Positions 1-6,577 of a stretch of DNA of 6,711 bases are shown one piece after another (positions within the stretch are counted from its first letter, which is position 1; each line of letters starts with the position of its first letter). The stretch comes from Candidatus Brocadiaceae bacterium (GTDB taxonomy: Bacteria > Planctomycetota > Brocadiia > SM23-32), in assembly GCA_030615435.1 (NCBI GenBank), contig JAUWZH010000146.1, forward strand, positions 1-6,711, in the 5' to 3' direction. The position numbers were made by a program, and so were the translations under genes. Below the pieces are notes generated by a model that worked only from the letters and a program-made list of their open reading frames with translations, searched no databases and was not told where the DNA came from.

Positions 1-2
1 TC

Positions 3-666
3 AGGGACCTGCCCAGCGCGACGGCGGAGGACCGGGCCGAGAACGTCCGCCGGGCCATCGCGTACTACGACGAAGCCCTCGAGGTCTACCGCAAGGACGA
101 GTACCCCGTCGACTACGCGATGACCCAGAACAACCTGGGCCACGGGCTGATCGACCTTCCCAGTGCCACGGCGGAGGAACGGGCCGAGAACGTCCGCCGT
201 GCCATCGCCTGCTACGAGGAAGCCCTTACGATCCGCCGCAAGGACGATTACCCCGTCCAGTACGCGATGACCGAGAACAACCTGGGCGTTGCTCTGATGG
301 ACCTGCCTACTGCGACGGCGGACGAACGGGCCGAGAACGTGCGCCGTGCCATCGCGTGCTACGAGGAAGCCCTGGGGGTCAACCGTAAGGACGAGTATCC
401 CGTCCAGGACGCGAAGACCCACAACAACCAGGGCGCCGCGCTGACCGAGATTCCGTGTGCGACGGCGGAGGAACGGGCCGAGAACGTCCGCCGGGCCATC
501 CGCTGCTGCAAGCAAGCCCTTGAGGTCTACCGCAAGGACGAGTACCCCGTCCAGTACGCCGCCACCCGCAACAACCTGGGCAACGCTCTGAGGGACCTGC
601 CCAGCGCGACGGCGGAGGAACGCGCCGAGAACGTCCGCCGTGCCATCGCGTGCTACGAGGAGGCCT
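3..666 (+). repeat. Tandem 147-bp repeats encoding the TPR units
   Basis: Equivalent codons (the Leu/Ile before P-S-A-T in each unit) fall at 9, 156, 303, 450 and 597, an exact 147-bp period with no insertion or deletion. Similarity extends to silent positions: stretches such as GCCGAGAACGT and AAGGACGAGTA recur nearly unchanged. The last copy fades after about 666, where the C-terminal cap begins. The array lies wholly within the TPR reading frame and continues past the left edge. Confidence 0.9.
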
Positions 667-770
667 ACGCCCTCCGCATTCTCCTGCCGGATCAAGGGCG
701 CCGGGTGGAGAAGAGCATGAAGGCGGCGCGCCAGGAACTCTCCAGCCGGCGCAACGCCGACAACGCATGA
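3..770 (+). CDS. Tetratricopeptide-repeat protein, C-terminal part (5' end outside window)
   Basis: The frame is open from the left edge to a TGA at 768-770, giving 255 residues of a longer protein; the first in-window ATG (120) lies inside a repeat and is not the start. The protein consists of 49-residue units, each with a helix around AENVRRAIACYEEAL, a linker RKDEYPVQYA and a second helix NNLGNAL followed by DLPSATAEE. This is the extended TPR type (TPR_10/TPR_12-like), with the Gly/Ala/Tyr positions expected of TPR helices. About four and a half units are visible, then a non-repeat tail of roughly 35 residues (LLPDQGRRVEKSMKAARQEL) rich in Lys/Arg and probably helical, which would cap the solenoid. 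TPR solenoids mediate protein-protein binding. Similar 49-50-residue arrays often accompany CHAT-type peptidase or signalling domains, but any such domain would lie outside the window, so no specific role can be given. No transmembrane segment is seen. Confidence 0.85.
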   Translation, partial: RDLPSATAEDRAENVRRAIAYYDEALEVYRKDEYPVDYAMTQNNLGHGLIDLPSATAEERAENVRRAIACYEEALTIRRKDDYPVQYAMTENNLGVALMDLPTATADERAENVRRAIACYEEALGVNRKDEYPVQDAKTHNNQGAALTEIPCATAEERAENVRRAIRCCKQALEVYRKDEYPVQYAATRNNLGNALRDLPSATAEERAENVRRAIACYEEAYALRILLPDQGRRVEKSMKAARQELSSRRNADNA

Positions 771-977
771 CCCGTCTATCATGTCAGGCGTTCCGCCATC
801 CGCCGCCCGAAGTCAAGGCGCCGAGGGCAAACGGTTCCGACTCGGTGGGATCAAGCCCCCCAGTGCTTCTACGAGTACTCCTTCGGTCGGGTCAGCCATA
901 CGGAGCCGCTGCGGAGATTGCTTAGGGTGCAGTGCTGAAACGCGGCGATAGCGATTCAGAACGACGAGACACGGCCA
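771..977. other. Intergenic region between TPR gene and URO-D gene
   Basis: This is 207 bp with no supported gene on either strand. I find no convincing sigma-70 promoter for the URO-D gene: TTGCTT near 928 has no -10 box at proper spacing. There is no hairpin followed by a T-run to terminate the TPR gene. An 8-bp palindrome GAGTACTC lies near 873, probably by chance. Confidence 0.5.
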
Positions 978-1997
978 ATGAATCCGAGGGAAAGGGTCAT
1001 CAGAGCAGTGGAGTTCGGAGGTCCTGACCGGATACCCATCCACCGCTATATAATGCCGGGGGCTTTTCGCAGGCATGGGCAAAAACTGATTGATTTCCTT
1101 AATCGAACTCCCGACGATTTCGGTGTGGGGAAACTGGAACTGCCCCCGGAACCCGACTATCAGCAGACAGAAAGCCGCGATGAGTGGGGCGTGCTCTGGC
1201 AGCATTTCAAAGACGTGGGATACAGCATGGGAGAAGTGAAGGAGCCGGCTCTGCCCACCTGGGACGCATTCAAGAACTATCAATTCCCGCCCCTTCCCAG
1301 TTTCGAAGGCCTCAAGGAACGTATACGTGTCACTGATCACAACTTCTATGTGTTCGGTTCCGGTGGCAGTCTTTTTGAGCAGATGCAGTGGCTCCGAGGC
1401 CCTGCCAATCTTTACGTGGACTTGGCCGAGAACAACGATGAGGTAAACGAGCTGGCCGACAGGCTGGTGGAATACCATATAGGAGGCATCAGGAGATCCT
1501 TGCAGGCAGGTGCTGACGCTTGTGTTTTTGGTGATGACTGGGGAGCGCAGAATGCTTTGCTTATCAGCCCGGAACTGTGGCGAGAGTTCTTCAAGCCACG
1601 CTACAGAAAAATGTTTGACGTTGTGAAACAGTATGACGGTCACGTTTGGTTCCATACCGACGGATACACCTGGGATATACTGGAGGACTTTATCGAGATC
1701 GGTGTAGATGTGCTTAATCCGCAGCATCACATCATGGGCAACAGGAAAGTAGCAGACCTGATTGCGGGCAAGGTGTGTTTACGCTCTGATCTTGACAGGC
1801 AATATATCCTTCCCCAAGGCACAAAAGATGAAATTGAACACCATGTGAAGCAGATCGTGGCGCTGTTCGGCAACTTCAAGGGCGGTTTGGTTCTTCATGG
1901 TGAAGTCGGCCCTGATGTGCCATTTGATAACATCAAGGTGATGTATGAAGCATTTGAAAGGTTTGGAACCTACCCCCTGGATTGGCTGAATGATTAG
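978..1997 (+). CDS. Uroporphyrinogen decarboxylase (URO-D) superfamily protein, not heme-pathway HemE
   Basis: Complete 339-residue protein, a normal length for the COG0407/URO-D barrel family. Family features visible are the N-terminal NPRERVIRAVEFGGPDRIP, GDDWG (185-189) followed by ISPELWREFFKPRYRKMFD (196-214), FHTDG (225-229) leading to IEIGVDVLNPQ, and LPQGTKDEIEHHVK (278-290). The Arg-rich substrate loop of true HemE is absent, so heme synthesis is unlikely. Family relatives include corrinoid-dependent methyltransferases (MtaA/MtbA) that bind zinc through a His-x-Cys motif. Here the equivalent site reads His226-Thr-Asp228, so classical zinc-thiol methyl transfer is doubtful and the substrate is unknown. 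It is probably a soluble cytoplasmic protein. The ATG at 978 matches the family N-terminus but has no strong Shine-Dalgarno; only weak purines lie upstream (GACGAGAC). The gene stands alone between the TPR gene and a convergent small gene. Its AT-richer codon use differs from flanking genes, hinting at separate ancestry. Confidence 0.85.
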   Translation: MNPRERVIRAVEFGGPDRIPIHRYIMPGAFRRHGQKLIDFLNRTPDDFGVGKLELPPEPDYQQTESRDEWGVLWQHFKDVGYSMGEVKEPALPTWDAFKNYQFPPLPSFEGLKERIRVTDHNFYVFGSGGSLFEQMQWLRGPANLYVDLAENNDEVNELADRLVEYHIGGIRRSLQAGADACVFGDDWGAQNALLISPELWREFFKPRYRKMFDVVKQYDGHVWFHTDGYTWDILEDFIEIGVDVLNPQHHIMGNRKVADLIAGKVCLRSDLDRQYILPQGTKDEIEHHVKQIVALFGNFKGGLVLHGEVGPDVPFDNIKVMYEAFERFGTYPLDWLND

Positions 1998-2215
1998 CCC
2001 GACAGCAGCAGGACTTTTCTGAGCAGGCGCGAATTCACGCCTATCTGTTTCTGCAGGAGGAAACCGCTCACTCCCGCGGCCATCACAAGAAGCACCGCGC
2101 CTTCCAGCACGACCTTTGATGCCAGGCCCAACGGCACGTAGACCAGAACGAAAACCACCGACATCAACAGGAAGCCCGCGAAGACTGCAATGTTGCCTAA
2201 CTTGGCCGCGAGCAT
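1994..2215 (-). CDS. Small hypothetical two-helix membrane protein (73 aa)
   Basis: I do not recognise this protein. From the ATG at 2215-2213 the frame encodes 73 residues. Two hydrophobic segments are clear, about residues 9-32 (IAVFAGFLLMSVVFVLVYVP) and 37-55 (LEGAVLLVMAAGVSGFLL), separated by a short loop containing Lys and followed by a basic tail (QKQIGVNSRLLRKVLLL). Most third codon positions are G or C, as expected for real coding sequence here. No Shine-Dalgarno precedes this ATG. An in-frame ATG at 2287-2285, preceded at some distance by GGGGA, would add 24 residues, but the added residues look like translated non-coding DNA. The gene converges on the URO-D gene, its TAA (1994-1996) overlapping that gene's TAG (1995-1997). 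It would be an inner-membrane protein of unknown role. A chance ORF is possible. Confidence 0.45.
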   Translation of the reverse strand: MLAAKLGNIAVFAGFLLMSVVFVLVYVPLGLASKVVLEGAVLLVMAAGVSGFLLQKQIGVNSRLLRKVLLLSG

Positions 2216-2592
2216 CGTGCCGGCAGGTCGCAGAACGAAACCGGCGGTAGGGGGGTGGCCGCCATGCTGCGCCTCGATGGCCGCCATTCCCGAACGGTTC
2301 CCCGCCAATGCGTCCGGCCCGTGAATGGATGGAGCGCCTCGCAAATCGCCGCACTTCCCCGTCGTGTGGTGCACAGCCGAGGTCCTTTTCAGGGGGCCCC
2401 TAACTTTCCATGGGGAGGCTCCGGCGGACGTGACGCATCTGGACGGTGCCACCGTTGGTCTGGAAGGTCCATTTGCTGAGCATATGTGCCGAGGGTGGCG
2501 CCGAAGCCAACGGGGCCCAGCGAGGTCCTGCCGGCGGGCAGAGAACAGAGATGCTTTTGGGGCTCAGTTCGAATGCAGATCGACGCTCGCCA
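2216..2592. other. 377-bp stretch without a supported gene
   Basis: GC-rich DNA between the small membrane ORF and the end of the PDZ protein gene. Several frames are open on both strands, but none has a Shine-Dalgarno, a plausible start together with protein-like composition, or a recognisable domain. The translations are rich in Arg, Pro, Gly, His and Cys, typical of random GC-rich DNA. A 13-bp interrupted palindrome (ACGGTG-C-CACCGT, 2443-2455) is present. A short CTGCC/GGCAG stem lies near 2528-2541 on the outgoing side of the PDZ gene, but no T-run follows it, so I do not call a terminator. Confidence 0.5.
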
Positions 2593-5004
2593 TCATTCGC
2601 TTGCGCCTTCCTCAATCTGACTCAGGTCCAGATCGGCCAGCCGGGTCTTTCCGAGGCGATCAATCGTCAGCCTCAGAGATTCTCGTTTTTCCGTCAGAGC
2701 TTTCTTGATCCGCTCGCCGAACTCTTCGGCCGAGCCCACAGAGGTGCCTTCGACGGCGGTGATAAGTTCAAAAGGCATGATCTTGGCCACCTTGGCCGGG
2801 CTGCCGGGCTCGACCTTCGCAACCACCACAGCCTGCTTATCGTCGCCAAGGCGCAATCCCGCGCGAACCTCGTACGTGAGGTCCTTGATGGTAAGCCCCA
2901 CCTCTTTGTGCTTGAACTTCTTGGCGCTCGTGAAGTCGCGCGGCGCCTGCTGGATCACGAGCTCCTTCGTCTCAAGCTTCCCTTCGTGCAGATAAGTCAG
3001 CTCGACTTTTTCCCCCACGCCGATGGTCCTGAGCATCATCGTCAGGTAGTTGCACCGCAGCGGCCACCGTGGTTTCGCCCCCCCGTATTCCTCCACATAG
3101 CGGTAGTCCATGAAATCTTCCCAGTCGAAGGAGAAGAAATCGAATTCGCCCCTATGGGCACTGAGCTCTATGGGGTCCGGCCGCTTGCGGGTCTCTATGC
3201 GCAACAGTATGTCGCCGTTCTTTATGCCCATCTTTTCGGCGGGTGAGTTCTTGTAGATGAGATTGACATACAGTCCTATGGTGCCGTCCTTGCTCTCTTT
3301 TTCGACATTGAGCTGCTTGGCGAGTTCGCGGCCCAGTGAAATGTATTCGACTCCCAGCCACACGGTCCGCTTGGCTTCCTCCTCCGTCTTATGGCGAATC
3401 TGGGGGTCGAAGTGCGCGATGGGGTCTGCCAGCAGCTCGGATAGCTCAGGTGTCCAGAAAACGCGGGCGTGGCCGCCGGTCAGCTCGCTCATCATGAACA
3501 TTGGCATCCCTCCGGAAGCAAATCCGCGCAATTCTTCTCCTTCCGTACGCTGACGAGCGTACAGCCCAATGACCTCGAGGCTCTTGTTCAGGAGCCAGGT
3601 GCCCTGTGGCAACGCGTGGACTGGTGAGATGTAGTAGCCGTTCTTGTAGCCCCGGGCCTCCCTGAGCCACCGGTTGGGCTGTACCTTGAGGTGTTTCTTG
3701 CCGAATTTCTCCTCGGCTGTGGCCGTGAGGAACAGTCGCATCCGATCGGGTCGTTCCTTCTGGGTCAAGGCAGTGGCCGCCGGCAGCATGCCTTCTTTCA
3801 GGTCGACCAAGAAGGCGCCGATTTCCTGGAATGCACCAACCAACTCCGCCTCCAGCGTCTTGTCAGCGACGGTGATCTCAATTTTCTCTATCTTCGCCGC
3901 CTCTTCGCGGCCGATGGAATACGGCACTATGAGGCGGGTGGGCGAGACCGCCAGGGCAAAGGTCGTCCGTTCTTTGCCGGCATCCTCACCAATGCCCATA
4001 CCCATGCGCATGGAGCGTTCGAGAATGGCCCCGAAGTCGAATCCCCGGCTTTCGCCGCCCGTCAGGCGGTAGAGAAGGCGACATTTGTAGATCTTGCCGG
4101 CCAATTCCTCCCGGCATTTCTCGACCAGTTCGCTGAGCTCAGCAAAGGTGAGTCCCGGCCCGTTCAGAAGCCGCTCGTGCTGCCAGTCAGCCTCCTCCTG
4201 CCGGCAGTCAAGTGGCAAACCGGATAGTGCTGCCCCTATGGGCTCTCCGCGCTCGTTGCACAGCAGGGAAGGTTGGCGTGATACTGCCATCAGCCCGCCC
4301 CTCCTGCTACCGTCGAACATGGCGAACGGGTTGAACAGCTCCTCGCCCGTGGAAATACCGAAGAATGAGCTGGCCGAGTGGCCGCTCAGACGATCAGAGG
4401 TGTCACCCGCGCCCTCATAGGCGAACTCTGCTCCCATCCGCTCAAGCGACAACCACCACCTGCGGCCGGTGCGGCGGAGTGAGACAGCAAAAACCCTCGC
4501 TGGGTCCTCGATCCTGTCCTGTTCGACGAATCCTCGCACCTCCCAATTCTCGAGCGGCTCCGTGATCTTCAGCAGCACGGCAGGGGCGCGGTCAAGAAGT
4601 TTCGCACGGACGGCCGGGTAGCGCGTGCCGTCCGGAGCCTCCACTTCTATGCGATCAATGTACTTGTCTTCGAAGTGCATATCGCCGACCAACACGTGGC
4701 CGGCCTCGTCGAGGAGCAGTCCGACCATGAGCAAGCTCATCTGCCGGTCGATGAAATGGTCATATTGGAAGCGGGTGAATTGCTCCGCGTCGAACATGAA
4801 CATGTCCACACCAGAGAGTTTCTCGTCTTCTGGGCGCTTGAAGTAGTAATGCGTGCGACAGAACCTGGTCCTGCCCGCCTCCAGCATCGCCTCACGGCGA
4901 GCAGCGGCCTCGGCTTCCTTCTCGTCGGCGCCCGCCGGCCCGAGGCACGATAGGACAAGTCCCAGCACGACAACACCGATTATCCAACGGCTGCGCTCTC
5001 CCAC
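2593..5004 (-). CDS. Secreted protein with two degenerate trypsin-like (HtrA-type) domains and two PDZ domains
   Basis: An 803-residue protein starting at GTG (5004-5002), behind a strong Shine-Dalgarno (AAGGAGGA, 6-nt spacing), 2 bp after the htrA stop. Residues 7-26 form an export signal; VLSC at 17-20 also fits a lipobox, so it may be a lipoprotein or be cut after AGA. Residues 65-265 resemble an HtrA protease fold: GLLLDEAGHVLVGDMHFEDKY matches the HtrA stretch around the catalytic His (His110 retained). The catalytic Asp region reads APAVLLKI instead of TDLALIRL, and the GNSGGP loop is replaced by VSRQPSLLCNERGEPIGA. Residues 345-485 look like a second copy: ALAVSPTRLIVPYSIGREEA has no His, EIGAFLVDLKEG has no Asp at that site, and LPQGTWLLNKSLEVIGLY has no Ser. 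PDZ-like domains follow at about 545-685, interrupted by a Phe/Asp-rich insert (615-650), and at 700-785 (VEPGSPAKVAKIMPFELITAVEG). It is probably a periplasmic or envelope-bound non-catalytic partner of the upstream HtrA. PDZ and export calls are firm; the pseudoprotease domains are my own motif alignment. Confidence 0.8.
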   Translation of the reverse strand: MGERSRWIIGVVVLGLVLSCLGPAGADEKEAEAAARREAMLEAGRTRFCRTHYYFKRPEDEKLSGVDMFMFDAEQFTRFQYDHFIDRQMSLLMVGLLLDEAGHVLVGDMHFEDKYIDRIEVEAPDGTRYPAVRAKLLDRAPAVLLKITEPLENWEVRGFVEQDRIEDPARVFAVSLRRTGRRWWLSLERMGAEFAYEGAGDTSDRLSGHSASSFFGISTGEELFNPFAMFDGSRRGGLMAVSRQPSLLCNERGEPIGAALSGLPLDCRQEEADWQHERLLNGPGLTFAELSELVEKCREELAGKIYKCRLLYRLTGGESRGFDFGAILERSMRMGMGIGEDAGKERTTFALAVSPTRLIVPYSIGREEAAKIEKIEITVADKTLEAELVGAFQEIGAFLVDLKEGMLPAATALTQKERPDRMRLFLTATAEEKFGKKHLKVQPNRWLREARGYKNGYYISPVHALPQGTWLLNKSLEVIGLYARQRTEGEELRGFASGGMPMFMMSELTGGHARVFWTPELSELLADPIAHFDPQIRHKTEEEAKRTVWLGVEYISLGRELAKQLNVEKESKDGTIGLYVNLIYKNSPAEKMGIKNGDILLRIETRKRPDPIELSAHRGEFDFFSFDWEDFMDYRYVEEYGGAKPRWPLRCNYLTMMLRTIGVGEKVELTYLHEGKLETKELVIQQAPRDFTSAKKFKHKEVGLTIKDLTYEVRAGLRLGDDKQAVVVAKVEPGSPAKVAKIMPFELITAVEGTSVGSAEEFGERIKKALTEKRESLRLTIDRLGKTRLADLDLSQIEEGASE

Positions 5005-5010
5005 GGTTAG

Positions 5011-5018
5011 TCCTCCTT
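5011..5018 (-). promoter_or_regulatory. Shine-Dalgarno for the PDZ/pseudoprotease gene, inside the htrA 3' end
   Basis: On the minus strand this reads AAGGAGGA, six bases before the GTG at 5004. It lies within the last codons of htrA (KDYEKED), so the second gene is probably translated in coupling with the first. It also supports the GTG as the true start. Confidence 0.8.
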
Positions 5019-5828
5019 CTCGTAGTCCTTGCGATAGTCCATGACCACCAATTGCTCCAACCCGTCTCGGAGCACGGTGATCAACACCTTCTTTTCCCTC
5101 TCCTCCTCAGCGATGAGCGCTTCATAGACGCGCTCCACATCCTCGATTGTCTCTATCTCTTCCGTTCCAATCCTCAGGATGACGTCGTGGCGCTTGAGTC
5201 CAGCCTGATTGGCGTTTCCCGGATAACGGACTGCCCGGATGAAGACCCCCTTCTTGCGGTAGTAATACAGGGACGGGTTGGTGTGCTTCGTAATCCCTTT
5301 GACCGTCATGTTCCAGCGTCGGCAGTCGAAGTCCTTCCCCTCGACTGCCCCTTTGAGCACAGGGGTCAACGTGAGTTGCAGCGTCCGGCCATCGCGGCGC
5401 ACACCGAGTGCGGCTGGCTCCTCGACCGGCAGGTCGCCCAGTGCTCGGCGGATGGCCGGGAGTTGCTCGACATACATGCCATGCACTTTCTCTCCATTGA
5501 CCTCGAACAGGATGTCACCGCTGGCCAGGCCGGCTTGCTCGGCTGGAGAAAGCTCCTCGACACCTTTGATCAGCACCCCGTCGTCGCTGTCAAGGAAAGT
5601 GTTGGAGTCGAAATCTTTGAGTGCTTGGATTTCCATGCCGGTCCACGCGCGCACCACCTTGCCGTCTCCCTCGAGCAAAGCGATGATTCTCCTACACTCG
5701 TTTGAGGGGATAGCGAATCCCATAACGCCGGTCCACACACCGAGCGTGTTAATGCCCACGACACGACCCTTGCTATCCACCAGCGGTCCGCCGCTGTTTC
5801 CAGGGTTGATAGAGGCATCGGTCTGGAG

Positions 5829-5831
5829 CTA
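5829..5831 (-). other. In-frame amber codon (TAG) in htrA
   Basis: The minus-strand context is TAC AAC CTC TAG CTC CAG ACC GAT, i.e. Y-N-L-stop-L-Q-T-D. The same frame continues without frameshift into the conserved QTDASINPGNSGGP block. HtrA relatives usually carry an aromatic or hydrophobic residue here, so a single G-to-A change from TGG (Trp) is the simplest origin; CAG (Gln) to TAG is another. Confidence 0.9.
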
Positions 5832-6405
5832 GAGGTTGTACTTGTATATCGTGCGGAACCCGATGTAGCGCTGAGTGTGAGAAATGATCCCGAGGGAGAT
5901 GCTGCGCGTGAAACCGAACGGCGCCCCGAGTGCCATGACGAACTGTCCTTCGGTAAGCTTCTCAGAGTCTCCGAACTCTGCGTACGGCAGCGGCTCTTTG
6001 CCCTCCCACTTCAGTCGTATCAGCGCCAGGTCTGTTTCCTTGTCCTGTCCGATGAGCGTGGCCGGCACCTGCTCTTTGTTCCACAACACGCAGTTGATCT
6101 CGATCGCTTTGTCCACAACGTGGTGATTGGTGACAACCAGCCCGTCAGGGGAAATGATAACTCCGCTGCCGAAGACCTGTTCGCGCTCTTTCTCTCCCGC
6201 TTCGTAGCTTTCGCGGATCGGTTTGACGAACACCAGGGCGGGGAAAACCTTCTCCTTGGCGGTGGTGATGATCTCCTCAAAGTTGATGGGACCATTCCTG
6301 CCGGCGGACTCAATCGCATTCTCCTCCTGCGCCATCGCGAACCAGCCCACTGCCACAAGCACGACCGCCATAAGAGTAATCTTGGGCAACCTGTTCATTG
6401 CTCGG

Positions 6406-6412
6406 CCTCCCC
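6406..6412 (-). promoter_or_regulatory. Shine-Dalgarno for htrA
   Basis: The minus strand reads GGGGAGG, seven bases before the ATG at 6398. It fixes the htrA start, which is also directly followed by a good signal peptide. Confidence 0.75.
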
Positions 6413-6470
6413 AAACAATACACTCTCCACTTCACAGCCCCCTTCGCTGCCCCTGCCTCGCTCGAACATC

Positions 6471-6499
6471 AGTATATGGCTCACCTGCATGTTTGTCAA
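6471..6499 (-). promoter_or_regulatory. Sigma-70-type promoter of the htrA operon
   Basis: On the minus strand a perfect -35 box TTGACA (6499-6494) is followed by a 17-bp spacer and a -10 box TATACT (6476-6471), five of six consensus bases. Transcription should begin near 6463-6465, leaving a leader of about 65 nt before the htrA ATG. Nothing in the sequence points to an envelope-stress sigma factor, so the operon appears to be driven by the housekeeping sigma factor. Confidence 0.75.
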
Positions 6500-6577
6500 T
6501 CCTTTGTTTTCGCTGAGTTCCAGCAGACACATAAGGGCGTCCGCCGAAGGGGCAAAATCATAACTCTGGCCCAGGCA

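Larger units (their letters stand above)
5007..6398 (-). pseudogene. HtrA/Deg-type periplasmic serine protease, interrupted by one in-frame amber codon
   Basis: Read through a single TAG, the frame spans 463 codons from ATG (6398-6396) to TAA (5009-5007), a normal HtrA length. Residues 4-23 form a signal peptide (LPKITLMAVVLVAVGWFAMA). The protease domain has GSGVIISPDGLVVTNHHVV with catalytic His93, ETDLALIRL with catalytic Asp123, and QTDASINPGNSGGP with catalytic Ser202. PDZ1 lies at about 250-345 (GVEELSPAEQAGLASGDILFEVNG) and PDZ2 at about 362-450 (NANQAGLKRHDVILRIG). HtrA proteases degrade or refold damaged envelope proteins, their PDZ domains recognising substrate tails. Codon 190 (5829-5831) is TAG, so normal termination gives a 189-residue product with His and Asp but no Ser and no PDZ. 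The frame is otherwise undamaged, so the lesion is recent, a sequencing or assembly error, or suppressed. It is the first gene of a two-gene unit. The start is supported by GGGGAGG 7 nt upstream. Confidence 0.85.

Noticed and set aside
3..666. Regularly spaced repeats as a CRISPR array
   Set aside because: The repeats are contiguous 147-bp coding units in one TPR reading frame, with no short repeat and unique spacer pattern.
379..768. Minus-strand ORF (129 aa) opposite the TPR array
   Set aside because: It is a Cys/Arg/Pro-rich shadow generated by the repeated GC-rich TPR codons, without any start signal.
813..1730. Long minus-strand ORF (305 aa) opposite the URO-D gene
   Set aside because: It lies antisense to a gene with clear family motifs and shows no domain, ribosome-binding site or consistent composition; it is a shadow frame.
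1994..2452. 152-aa version of the small membrane ORF
   Set aside because: The first 79 residues are low-complexity Gly/Pro/Arg/His sequence unlike a protein N-terminus; hydrophobic, coding-like sequence starts only at the Met at 2215.
2443..2455. Palindrome ACGGTG-C-CACCGT as an operator
   Set aside because: It is short and isolated, with no promoter or gene start beside it; it may well be chance.
2400..2615. 71-aa minus-strand ORF starting at TTG inside the end of the PDZ gene
   Set aside because: It has a rare start, overlaps the PDZ protein end, and has no domain or codon bias supporting translation.
2446..3246. Plus-strand ORF of 266 aa opposite the end of the PDZ protein gene
   Set aside because: Mostly antisense to the well-supported PDZ domains, with no recognisable motif or start signal.
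5007..5780. Separate PDZ protein gene starting at GTG 5780
   Set aside because: The GTG is the Val just after GNSGGPL in the HtrA domain and has no ribosome-binding site. The fragment is the 3' part of the amber-interrupted htrA gene.
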